A stretch of DNA of 28,886 bases from CAZVXI01 sp964631295 (GTDB lineage Bacteria > Planctomycetota > Phycisphaerae > Phycisphaerales > SM1A02), in assembly GCA_964631295.1 (NCBI GenBank), contig CAZVXI010000027.1:1-28886 (forward strand). Direction: 5' to 3'. The position numbers and the translations under genes are program-made. Positions 15,512-23,331 of the stretch are shown piece after piece; within the stretch, counting starts at the first letter, position 1, and each line of letters opens with the position of its first letter. The notes under the pieces were generated by a model. That model made no database searches, was not told the origin of the DNA, and worked only from the letters and a program-made list of their open reading frames with translations.

Positions 15512-16567
15512 TTATGCGGCGAGTTGCCGTTCAAGTTTGTCCGGATAGGCAGCTTGTGCGATGGCATCCTCGCGGCTGATCAACCCGTTGAAGTACAACT
15601 CAGCGATGGCGTTGTCGAGCGACACCATGCCCGTGTTGCGGTTGGTGTCGATGACGTTCGGGATCTCAAATGTGCGCGCTTCGCGTATCAGGTTGCGAAT
15701 CGCGGGAGTACACAGCATGACCTCAACCGCCGGACACATCCCGGGCTGGTCGATCCGGCTGAACAGTGTCTGCGAGACAACCGCCTGCAACGTGTTGCCG
15801 AGCATCGAGCGAATCTGGTTCTGCTGCGATGACGGGTACATATCGACAATACGCTCGACAGTCTGCGACGCGTTGACGGTGTGCAGGGTGGAAAGCACGA
15901 GGTGGCCGGTTTCTGCGGCAGACATTGCCAGAGCGGTCGTGTCGAGGTCGCGCATTTCGCCGACGAAGATGATGTCCGGGTCCTGACGCAGCGCGTGCTT
16001 CAGGCCGGATGCAAATGTCGGCATGTCGTGCCCGAGTTCACGCTGTTCGATAATCGACTTGTTCGACTCGAACGCGTATTCGACAGGGTCTTCCAGCGTG
16101 ATGATGTGCTTGCGATAGCGTTCGTTCATCGCCTGCACCATGGCGGCGAGTGTTGTCGACTTACCCGAGCCGGTATCGCCTGTGACAAGTACAAGCCCGC
16201 GCGGCAGGTATGTCAGGCGGCTGATGACTTCGGGGAGATTGAGCTTCTCGAGCGGCGGGACTTTCGTCTTGATCGCACGCAGGGCCATGCCCACCGAGCC
16301 GCGCTGCATGTGCGCGTTCACACGGTAGCGAGACAGACCCGGCACTTCGTAGGAGAAGTCGACGTCCTTCTGCGCATCGAAGGACTCAAGCAGTTCCTCG
16401 TTGAGCATCGTTTCCAGTGTCGAGCGCACAGCATCCGGCGAGAGTATCGGATAGTCCATCGGCGTCATGACGGTATTGACGCGCATGACCGGCGGATGGT
16501 TGGCGACGAGGTGAATGTCGGACGCATCCTGCTCGGCTGCTGTACGTAGAATGGCATCAATTTGCAT
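15512..16567 (-). CDS. pilT: Type IV pilus retraction ATPase PilT
   Basis: 351 residues from ATG 16567, which has GGGGAA upstream. The frame is open to 16669, but the extra N terminus is atypical. Motifs in order: SDIHL near the N terminus, Walker A GDTGSGKST (130-138), Asp box ITLEDPVEY (about 156-164), Walker B LRQDPDIIFVGEMRD (about 193-207), His box GHLVLSTLHT (about 221-230), and AIRNLIRE (289-296). The last is the signature of PilT-type retraction ATPases, separating it from PilB/GspE extension ATPases, which are also longer and usually carry a zinc motif. It acts as a cytoplasmic hexamer on the PilC platform. No pilB/gspE lies in the window, so extension would need an ATPase encoded elsewhere. 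Confidence 0.93.
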   Translation of the reverse strand: MQIDAILRTAAEQDASDIHLVANHPPVMRVNTVMTPMDYPILSPDAVRSTLETMLNEELLESFDAQKDVDFSYEVPGLSRYRVNAHMQRGSVGMALRAIKTKVPPLEKLNLPEVISRLTYLPRGLVLVTGDTGSGKSTTLAAMVQAMNERYRKHIITLEDPVEYAFESNKSIIEQRELGHDMPTFASGLKHALRQDPDIIFVGEMRDLDTTALAMSAAETGHLVLSTLHTVNASQTVERIVDMYPSSQQNQIRSMLGNTLQAVVSQTLFSRIDQPGMCPAVEVMLCTPAIRNLIREARTFEIPNVIDTNRNTGMVSLDNAIAELYFNGLISREDAIAQAAYPDKLERQLAA

Positions 16568-16734
16568 GTCGATTCCCCGTCGGCGCAACGCGCCGCATCT
16601 GTAGACAGTCCAATTCCTCAGTCGTATCGGCGTGTACGGCGCGCTGGATAAGCACGGACCCCTGCGCAAACGGTTGCATCGTGTGGCTGGCGACGTTGGC
16701 GGGAGCTGCGCCGGATGCGCCGATCAGGGAAGCA

Positions 16735-17250
16735 TCAACCGCTGGCCGGGGGGGTTGGCTGGGCATTCGCGTTCGGGAGCATCACCTTGCCCGAGTTCCG
16801 AAAACCTGCCCGTGGGCGACGCACGCCCAGATCGAGCAGCAGTTCTGCGAGTTCGCCGGGCGTGATGTACTGCACATGGCCACTGAGCGAGTAGTCGAAC
16901 TGATCCGGCGGGAACTGCTGCCAGTCAACCTGGTCATATCGGACGACAACAGGAATGATGACCGTGTGATCGCCCGACGCGCCAAGCGTGGCCTCAGCCG
17001 ACCGGCGACCCTGAAACACCCGCCTGCCATCAACCGAGAACGCGTAGTGGAAGTCCAGCAGTTCCAGCGGGACGTTATTGCTGTTTGACATCTCAAGAGA
17101 GACATCCAGCGCGATGGCCTCATCCGTGCGTTGCGTGAGCGCAATGCCTGTCACGTTGATCGACGGGTCGCTGTAGAGCGAACAACCACCGAGCAGTGCA
17201 GTCGCTGCCAATGTCAGAATGAGAATCCGGCAGATACAGGGGCAGATCAT
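16735..17250 (-). CDS. LEA14-like (WHy domain) lipoprotein
   Basis: A 171-residue predicted lipoprotein. ATG 17250 opens a hydrophobic signal ending in the lipobox LLGGC, with Cys23 as the acylated residue and Ser at +2. The mature part has the LEA14/WHy pattern: SINVTGIALTQRT, ALDVSLEMSNSNNVPLELLDFHYAFSVDGRRVF and HTVIIPVVVRYDQV, a small beta-sandwich seen in secreted proteins of bacteria, archaea and plants. The frame is open to 17442, but the lipobox rules out the longer start. It lies 167 bases upstream of pilT on the same strand, and operon membership is possible but not shown. Function unknown. An envelope-tethered binding or stabilising role is inference. Confidence 0.8.
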   Translation of the reverse strand: MICPCICRILILTLAATALLGGCSLYSDPSINVTGIALTQRTDEAIALDVSLEMSNSNNVPLELLDFHYAFSVDGRRVFQGRRSAEATLGASGDHTVIIPVVVRYDQVDWQQFPPDQFDYSLSGHVQYITPGELAELLLDLGVRRPRAGFRNSGKVMLPNANAQPTPPASG

Positions 17251-17316
17251 GGCAACAGCGTATCGACGGGCAGAGCTGATCGCAAAGCACAGGGCGATTG
17301 TCACGAATGCGATGCT

Positions 17317-17334
17317 TGTCAACAGAGTTTGACA
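17317..17334. promoter_or_regulatory. Perfect dyad TGTCAA-N6-TTGACA between divergent genes
   Basis: Each half is a consensus -35 hexamer (TTGACA) reading outward on its own strand, one toward the lipoprotein gene and one toward the double-propeller gene. Spaced -10 boxes are poor: on + the best is TACGAT at 17355-17360 (20-base spacer), on - GACAAT at 14 bases. It may be back-to-back promoters or a symmetric operator. Confidence 0.4.
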
Positions 17335-17429
17335 CGGTGCAGCGGTCGGCTTCCTACGATGGAGCGGAGGATGTTCGGCCGATGAAAGCCGTACGTTGGA
17401 GTCTGGTCGCTCCACCCTGGAGAGCACCC

Positions 17430-20400
17430 ATGCATCAGTCATTCTGGTTGAGTCAATGGCAACTTGCGGTCCTGTGCATGGTCGCAGGGCTCATGACCGG
17501 GCGGCACGCGGCAGCACAGGCAAACCCCGTTTATGTCGATGACTCACCACAGGCATGGGAGTTGTTCCGGCAGGCAGTTGATCAGTCGGCGGAGAATACG
17601 GGTGAGGCTGTCCGGCTTTTTCAGCAGCTTCTTGATGAGTTCCCGCTGCGTTTGATTCCCGCGTTCGAGTCCGCAGAGGGTCATTACCGGTCCGTCCGCG
17701 GGCGTGTGCTCGATCAGATTTCCAGCAATCCCGAGTTGCTCGAGCGGTATCAGTTGATCGCGTCGGCGGAGGCAGCGCGCATGCTCGAAGCAGGCGATGT
17801 TGAACGCCTTGCAATCACGCGCGCATTGACGATGTCCGGTCTGAAGGCGCTGCTGCGGCTTGGTCAACACGATCTCGAGCGCGCCCGGTTTGCCTCGGCA
17901 ATCTCATGGCTGGATGAAGCGATTAACCATCCGGCGATCAGTCTCGAACAGGAATCGCACGCGTGGTACATGCTTGGTGTCGCGGCCGGCTATTCGGGCA
18001 ACCTTGCGCTCTTGCAGGAGGCGAGGCAGGCACTTGCGTCGATCGGTGAGACCGCTGCGGAACATCATGCGCGGCTCGACGCACTTGATGGCCTGAGCGA
18101 CCTGCCCGGTTCTGCAGGTGTTGATGTGATGCAGATCAGCGAATCGGGTGATCTTGCCGACGTCGTCGCTCATTCAATCTGGAATGTCACGCTGGATCGG
18201 TCGCTGCTCCGCCGCAGGCTCTTCAACGGCGGACAGGGCGCAGACATGCTCAACCCTGTCGTGCAGCAGCGGCGCTTGAGCGGGCGAATGATGACTGCTG
18301 CGCCGACGGTGGTCGGCTCAACGGTGTACATCTCTGAGGGGCACCGCATCGCCGCGCTGGATCGATTCACCGGGAACGTGCGCTGGATGCACGACAATCC
18401 TCCATCGTTGTCTACCGCGGGTCGTGGCGATTCCAGTGCGGTGCTCGACATGAACATCATTGCTGTCAAAAACGGTACGCTTGTCGCGCTGTACGGGCAC
18501 GCACAGGAGACATCCCGCACCGACGATGGACGGGTCATCTGCCTGGATGCTGCAACCGGAGATCGTCGCTGGATACGCCGGATCAATCGGATCAACGCAG
18601 TGGACGAGTATGATGGGTTGTTCGCGTACGGCACTCCAATCATTGCTGATGGCCGCGTGTTCCTGCTCGGGCGCAAGGTTTCGCAGCAGAACCTGACGAG
18701 CGTGTACGTGCTTGCGCTCGATGAACAGGATGGCAGCCTCGACTGGATTCGCTACATCACATCGAGCGGCACCGTTCGTCGAACGCCGGGGCGGCCGTTC
18801 TCTTCGCTGGTTTATCGCGACGGCGAACTGCTTGTTGCGAGCCCGATTGGCGCGATCGCCAAGCTCACTGCGCGCACCGGTCAGATCCAGTGGTTACGCC
18901 GATTCAGCGTGCCCATCACGTTGCCGTTCCAGGATGCAGAGAGGCGGCCTTGGGAGATTTCGACTGCTGCGTGGACACCGCGCGGCGTGCTGGCGATTCA
19001 GCCGGATCAGACGCGCGTCGTTCTGCTTGATCATCACACGGGTGAACAGATCGACAGTTTCGCAGCCTCGCCGAACATTGGCTGGGGTTCGCCGAACTAC
19101 CTGCTTTCCAACGATCGGCTCGTGTATGCGATCGGCAGTGATGTCCGCGCGTTTCGGATTGATGATCTCGCGACGCCTTCATGGCAGTTGCCCTCGCCGA
19201 TGGTGTCATCGCTTGAGAACTTCGATGGCATGGAGCGACCGAGTGATTTCGGCCCACAGCAACTGGACATCAACGGGCGCGTGCAGTTGACTGATCGCTC
19301 ACTGATCGTGCCGACATCCACGGGCGTCATCGTTGCGGACAACGAGACTGGCTATGTGCATCAGACACTTGACCTGCATGGGATGACAGGTGGCAATCCG
19401 CTTGCGCACGACTCGCAACTGCTCCTGGCGGGCAGCGATGAACTGCATGCATTCATGTCGTTTGCGCGGGCGGAGGAAATGCTCCGTGAACGGCTCGACG
19501 CTGAACCGGACGACCCCGACCCAGCGCTGTCACTGGTGCGTTTGGCGGTGCGCGTGCGAAACATTGATCTCATGCTTGAAGGCGCTGCGATTGCCATGAA
19601 GCGGATCGATGCAGCACCGGGTGGCACAGCTCGCGCACATCGCGATGAACTGTTCAGCATGATGCTTGCTGTGAACCTGCGCGAACTCACACAGGATCGC
19701 GATCCCGGCGAGGCATTCTTTGATCGCCTCGGACAGGTGGCGACCAGCGATGCGCAACGTGCTGAACATCGCCTTGCGTGGGGCGACTGGTTGCTCGGAG
19801 TCGAACCATCGTCCGCAGCGGATGTGTACCAGCAAATACTTGATGACACCTCGCTGGCGATGGTCACACGTGTCGAGGATGATCTTCTCCAGACCGGCGC
19901 GCGATGGGCGTCGCAACGGCTGCTCATGCTCCAGCGGCTGGCAACGGACCAGATCTACCGCACGCACTCGACAGCCGCGGCGACGCAACTCACTGAGATC
20001 ACCAGCGAAGCGACGCCTGATCCGGAACGCCTGCTTGCGCTGGCTGATCGGTACCCGCTCGCGTCCGCAGCGATTGATGCACGGTTGCTGGCTGCAGAGG
20101 TTTTCGTGTCGGCGGGCGACACCACACGCGCGATGTCGGCGCTGCTGGACGGATATCGACTGATGCCGACGGATGATGCTGCTGCGGCGTTGCTGGGCAG
20201 ATACATCGCCCTGTGTGAGTCGGCTGGGCGGATTTCGTCTGCGTGGGAGATGCTCTCGTTCGTGCGCGAGGAACACACTACTGCGCGCCTGCTGGGCCAT
20301 GAAGATGGCCCGCGCCTTGCAAGCCGCTGGCAGAACGAGATGGGCGGCCTGCTGGACCGGCAACGTGAGGTTCGTGTGGGCAACGTCGACGGCCTCGCCG

Positions 20401-21698
20401 ATGCGATCCCGGGTCGCATCGTCACGCGGCTGACTGACAACCCCGCATCACGGCGTCATCACGCGTCTGCAGATGCATTCCTGATCGAGCGGGATGCGCG
20501 CCTGACACTCATCGATGCCTCCACGCTGGAAGAGCAGTGGACGGCCGACTTCGAGGTTGCTGCCCCGACCGTTCTTCAGCACACCGATGATCTGCTCGTG
20601 ATCTGGGCCGCGACCGACCCGCAGGACCCGCACGCTGTCGGGCTCGACCCGGCGACGGGCGAGCAGTTGTGGACGACGCCGCGCTTGTCGGAGGTCATTG
20701 GCGATGTCGTGCGCGACCTCAACCAGGCTCGGGCGATTCGCGATCGACTTGGCGGCAATGATCCGTTCGACCCGAGGCAGACGCTGCCTTTGCTTGCGCG
20801 CGATCGCATGGTGCTCATCCGGCGGACGGGCGGAGTGGCTGCGTTTGACATTGCCGATGCATCGCAGGCGATCTGGACACGCCCGACGACCATGGAGCAG
20901 GTGCACTTTGCGATTATGAACGAGCATGCGATTGTCCTTGCAGGTGCGGCTGCTGCACGGGGCGGACGGCGTGGCGCTCCGGTCGTGCTCGCGCTGGATC
21001 CTGACAATGGCGAGATGCTCTGGCAGTCGCGTTCACTCGCGTCGGAGCAGGTGCGATGGCTTGTCGATGTCGGCTCCGGCAGGCTGCTGTGCGGGTCGGA
21101 GGGAGGCATCGTCGCGTGCGACTTGTTGACAGGCGAGCCGCTGTGGGCCAATGTCGGCTATGCAGCGACCGATGCGCAGCGCGCGTGGCCGGTCGGCGGG
21201 AATGTCATCTTCGAGACTCAGTCGTCTCTCCAGGGGATCAACGCGACGACTGGGCTTGTTACCCAGCCGTTCGAGGGCCCGGCAACAGCAGACTGGAACC
21301 CGTTCGATGTACAGGAAGTCCTGCCGGTGGAGGGGCAGGATATGGCCTTTGTGCGATTCATACGCCGGGTCGTTGTGTTCACGAGCGACGGGCGTGTGCT
21401 TGGTGCGGACATCGTCAACGAAGATCGCGATTACCGCTGGATCATCCCGACGGTTGACCGGCTGATTGTGATCAGCGGCCGTGCGGAGCAGTCGCTGGTT
21501 CGCGACGCACGGGGTCGCCGGACGCAGTATTTCTACCGAATCTACACGATGTCGCGGAACGGCAGGCTGGAAGACCGGCCACATGATCTGCCGCCGCTGC
21601 GCCGCAGGATTCGGTCGGTCGATATTGTCAATGGCCGCGTGTTGATGAGTTCCGAGAACGATCAGACGCTGGTCATCCCTGCTCCGGCGGACTCATAA
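17430..21698 (+). CDS. Large exported protein with two PQQ-type beta-propellers and helical-repeat regions
   Basis: A 1422-residue protein. ATG 17430 has GGAGAG five bases upstream and opens a signal peptide (LAVLCMVAGLMTGRHAAAQA). An N-terminal helical region (about 30-230, TPR-like) precedes the first PQQ/BamB-like propeller (about 285-660) with strand-turn motifs IAALDRFTGNVRWMH, VICLDAATGDRRWIR, VLALDEQDGSLDWIR and AIAKLTARTGQIQWL. A second helical region (about 670-975) links to another propeller (about 1005-1420) with TLIDASTLEEQWTA, VGLDPATGEQLWTT, VLALDPDNGEMLWQS and IVACDLLTGEPLWAN. The repeated A-TG-xxW signature is typical of BamB and quinoprotein repeats. No quinoprotein dehydrogenase active-site motif is evident, so a scaffold or binding role is likelier. 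A single gene facing away from the pilus operon. Confidence 0.82.
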   Translation: MHQSFWLSQWQLAVLCMVAGLMTGRHAAAQANPVYVDDSPQAWELFRQAVDQSAENTGEAVRLFQQLLDEFPLRLIPAFESAEGHYRSVRGRVLDQISSNPELLERYQLIASAEAARMLEAGDVERLAITRALTMSGLKALLRLGQHDLERARFASAISWLDEAINHPAISLEQESHAWYMLGVAAGYSGNLALLQEARQALASIGETAAEHHARLDALDGLSDLPGSAGVDVMQISESGDLADVVAHSIWNVTLDRSLLRRRLFNGGQGADMLNPVVQQRRLSGRMMTAAPTVVGSTVYISEGHRIAALDRFTGNVRWMHDNPPSLSTAGRGDSSAVLDMNIIAVKNGTLVALYGHAQETSRTDDGRVICLDAATGDRRWIRRINRINAVDEYDGLFAYGTPIIADGRVFLLGRKVSQQNLTSVYVLALDEQDGSLDWIRYITSSGTVRRTPGRPFSSLVYRDGELLVASPIGAIAKLTARTGQIQWLRRFSVPITLPFQDAERRPWEISTAAWTPRGVLAIQPDQTRVVLLDHHTGEQIDSFAASPNIGWGSPNYLLSNDRLVYAIGSDVRAFRIDDLATPSWQLPSPMVSSLENFDGMERPSDFGPQQLDINGRVQLTDRSLIVPTSTGVIVADNETGYVHQTLDLHGMTGGNPLAHDSQLLLAGSDELHAFMSFARAEEMLRERLDAEPDDPDPALSLVRLAVRVRNIDLMLEGAAIAMKRIDAAPGGTARAHRDELFSMMLAVNLRELTQDRDPGEAFFDRLGQVATSDAQRAEHRLAWGDWLLGVEPSSAADVYQQILDDTSLAMVTRVEDDLLQTGARWASQRLLMLQRLATDQIYRTHSTAAATQLTEITSEATPDPERLLALADRYPLASAAIDARLLAAEVFVSAGDTTRAMSALLDGYRLMPTDDAAAALLGRYIALCESAGRISSAWEMLSFVREEHTTARLLGHEDGPRLASRWQNEMGGLLDRQREVRVGNVDGLADAIPGRIVTRLTDNPASRRHHASADAFLIERDARLTLIDASTLEEQWTADFEVAAPTVLQHTDDLLVIWAATDPQDPHAVGLDPATGEQLWTTPRLSEVIGDVVRDLNQARAIRDRLGGNDPFDPRQTLPLLARDRMVLIRRTGGVAAFDIADASQAIWTRPTTMEQVHFAIMNEHAIVLAGAAAARGGRRGAPVVLALDPDNGEMLWQSRSLASEQVRWLVDVGSGRLLCGSEGGIVACDLLTGEPLWANVGYAATDAQRAWPVGGNVIFETQSSLQGINATTGLVTQPFEGPATADWNPFDVQEVLPVEGQDMAFVRFIRRVVVFTSDGRVLGADIVNEDRDYRWIIPTVDRLIVISGRAEQSLVRDARGRRTQYFYRIYTMSRNGRLEDRPHDLPPLRRRIRSVDIVNGRVLMSSENDQTLVIPAPADS

Positions 21699-21761
21699 GA
21701 CCTGCCCATTCGATTGCAGCCGCGACGGGACCTGTGCCGACATGGCACTTCAGATTGGTGG

Positions 21762-21789
21762 TTGACATTTGGTCATCAGCCGATTCAAT
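21762..21789 (+). promoter_or_regulatory. Candidate sigma-70-type promoter for the acidic protein gene
   Basis: TTGACA at 21762-21767 and TTCAAT at 21784-21789 with a 16-base spacer, about 50 bases before ATG 21841 and after the stop of the propeller gene. The -35 is consensus, the -10 matches four of six. Confidence 0.45.
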
Positions 21790-21840
21790 ACGCGCCGGTC
21801 CGGTGGCCGTTCGCAGATACTTTCAACATGGTGAGATCGC

Positions 21841-22230
21841 ATGGGTTTCGTGACATCCTCTACCACCATTCCCCGCACCAGCGCGCCAACGCTCGCGACG
21901 TTTGACCTGCTCGACTCCGAGTCGCTCAATCGCAGTACCAACCCGTCCGATCTTCGGCCAAGCGAAGATCGTGAACGCTCCCGCACTGCGCTGCCGGTCA
22001 TGCTGTCGGACGACGACGATGAGGAGTTCGACTACGGCATATTCGACGGCGATGAAGACGATGAAGACGATGAAGACTTCGAGGACGAAGACTTCATGGA
22101 AGATGATGAAGACGATGAAGAAGTCATCTTCGACACAGAAGATGCTGACACGGACGACGAGGATGAAGACGAAGAGGACGATGACGAGAAGGACGGAGGC
22201 ATCATCTTCGACGATGTGGATGAGGACTGA
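21841..22230 (+). CDS. Small highly acidic low-complexity protein
   Basis: 129 residues, function not recognised. ATG 21841 is preceded by GGTGAG (five-base spacing) and by a promoter candidate. The N-terminal 55 residues are Ser/Thr/Arg-rich and of ordinary composition (FDLLDSESLNRSTNPSDL). From residue 57 to the end I count 51 Asp or Glu in 73 residues, broken by hydrophobic punctuation: YGIF, DFM, EVIFD, GGIIFD. The recurring IFD segments (GIFDG, VIFDT, IIFDD) suggest short binding motifs rather than random acid. The DNA holds a local 9-base repeat (GATGAAGAC). No signal peptide. It could be a DNA mimic, a cation buffer or a ribosome/RNA-polymerase binding tail. All are inference. Confidence 0.65.
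   Translation: MGFVTSSTTIPRTSAPTLATFDLLDSESLNRSTNPSDLRPSEDRERSRTALPVMLSDDDDEEFDYGIFDGDEDDEDDEDFEDEDFMEDDEDDEEVIFDTEDADTDDEDEDEEDDDEKDGGIIFDDVDED
22050..22079 (+). repeat. Short tandem repeat of GATGAAGAC
   Basis: Three consecutive near-perfect copies of a 9-base unit coding Asp-Glu-Asp, with degenerate copies onward to about 22125. It lies in frame inside the acidic protein gene, so copy-number change would keep the frame. Confidence 0.7.
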
Positions 22231-22408
22231 GCATCCCTCCGGTGGCGTAAGTGGCTGACCTCCCGCAAGGAAGTTTCAGTTCAGCGGTGTGTTCACGATG
22301 TTGCTCGAACGAACGGATCGCGGCTGGGTGATGGCGGCGGGACATACCTCGAGTGTGAGAAATGACGATCGGTGACCGCACTTCTCGCTGAACATATGCG
22401 GTTCTGAC

Positions 22409-23272
22409 CTACCGGCGGACTGACGCGCGCTGGCTGGTTTCCGCGGTGACGACACCTGTGCGCTTGTCGTCAGGCCTGGTGACTTCGAGCGCTCTGCCGT
22501 GCACGCCGTCGCCGGTTGCATCGAGCGCATCACACAGTGTGAGTACGGGGGTGACGCCGGGGTATGCGCGTCGAATCTCAACGATTTTCTCAGCCATCGG
22601 CGCGCCGTTATCTCGGAACAGGCGTTTGAAGACCTCCTTCATCGCATCGATTTCTGATTCGGGATAGCCGCTGCGCATCATTGCGATTGCGTTGACGGCG
22701 CGGACTTCAGCCGGGTTGCCTTCGACAATCATGTACGGCGGGACATCTTTGCTGATGCGCGCCAGTCCGCCGACGAATGCGCAGGTGCCGATCGTCGCGT
22801 AGTGATGCACGCCGACGCCTCCGCCGATGTTCGCGCCATCATGAACGCGCACGTGGCCGGCGAGCATGACCTGATTGGCGATGATGAGCCGGTTGCCGAG
22901 GTGGCAATCGTGGGCGATGTGCGCGGCGACCATGATCAGGTTGTCGCTGCCGACGATTGTCACGCAGCCTCCGTTGCCGGTGCCTCGATGGATGGTCACG
23001 TGCTCGCGGATGGTGTTGCGGTCACCGATTCTGCAGAAACACGGTTCGCCACAGAACTTTCGGTCCTGCGGGTCTGCGCCGATCACGGAGAACGGGTAGA
23101 AGACATTGTCCGAGCCGACCGTCGTGTCGGACTGAACGGTGACATGGTTGTGCAGCACGGTTCCTGCACCGATGACCACGTGCGGGCCAATGACACTGTA
23201 TGGGCCGACGACGACAGACTCGTCGATCTCGGCTGTCGGGTCGATGACCGCGGTATGGTGAATCCTGCTCAT
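22409..23272 (-). CDS. lpxA: UDP-N-acetylglucosamine acyltransferase LpxA
   Basis: First step of lipid A synthesis: transfer of a hydroxyacyl chain from ACP to the 3-OH of UDP-GlcNAc. The N-terminal two thirds are hexapeptide repeats of a left-handed beta-helix (IGPHVVIGAGTVLHNHV...). Family markers are ADPQDRKFCGE, TIREHVTIHRGT and AHIAHDCHLGN with catalytic His121, then MLAGHV. The helical C terminus follows, with an extension beyond LpxA's usual 260 or so residues (287 here). ATG 23272 has GAGAG six bases upstream. An earlier in-frame ATG at 23326, just after the end of lpxC-fabZ, is the alternative. Same strand and order as the proteobacterial lpxD-fabZ-lpxA cluster. No lpxB follows in the window. 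Confidence 0.94.
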   Translation of the reverse strand: MSRIHHTAVIDPTAEIDESVVVGPYSVIGPHVVIGAGTVLHNHVTVQSDTTVGSDNVFYPFSVIGADPQDRKFCGEPCFCRIGDRNTIREHVTIHRGTGNGGCVTIVGSDNLIMVAAHIAHDCHLGNRLIIANQVMLAGHVRVHDGANIGGGVGVHHYATIGTCAFVGGLARISKDVPPYMIVEGNPAEVRAVNAIAMMRSGYPESEIDAMKEVFKRLFRDNGAPMAEKIVEIRRAYPGVTPVLTLCDALDATGDGVHGRALEVTRPDDKRTGVVTAETSQRASVRR

Positions 23273-23331
23273 GGTTGGCTCTCGTTTGCCTTCCAGGAAA
23301 GTTGAGGGTGGCTGCTGTGATTTCATTGCGT

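Noticed and set aside
16582..16594. Palindrome GGCGC-AAC-GCGCC before pilT
   Set aside because: Short and expected by chance in GC-rich sequence. It might affect translation but nothing else supports it.
21734..21748. Hairpin GTGCC-N5-GGCAC after the double-propeller gene
   Set aside because: Only a 5-bp stem with no U-tract; could be chance.
22050..22130. CRISPR-like repetition
   Set aside because: The repeats are 9-base, contiguous and in frame within a coding region, without unique spacers.
22032..22268. Serine-rich minus-strand open frame
   Set aside because: It is the complement of the Asp/Glu codon repeats of the acidic protein gene; runs of Ser arise automatically.
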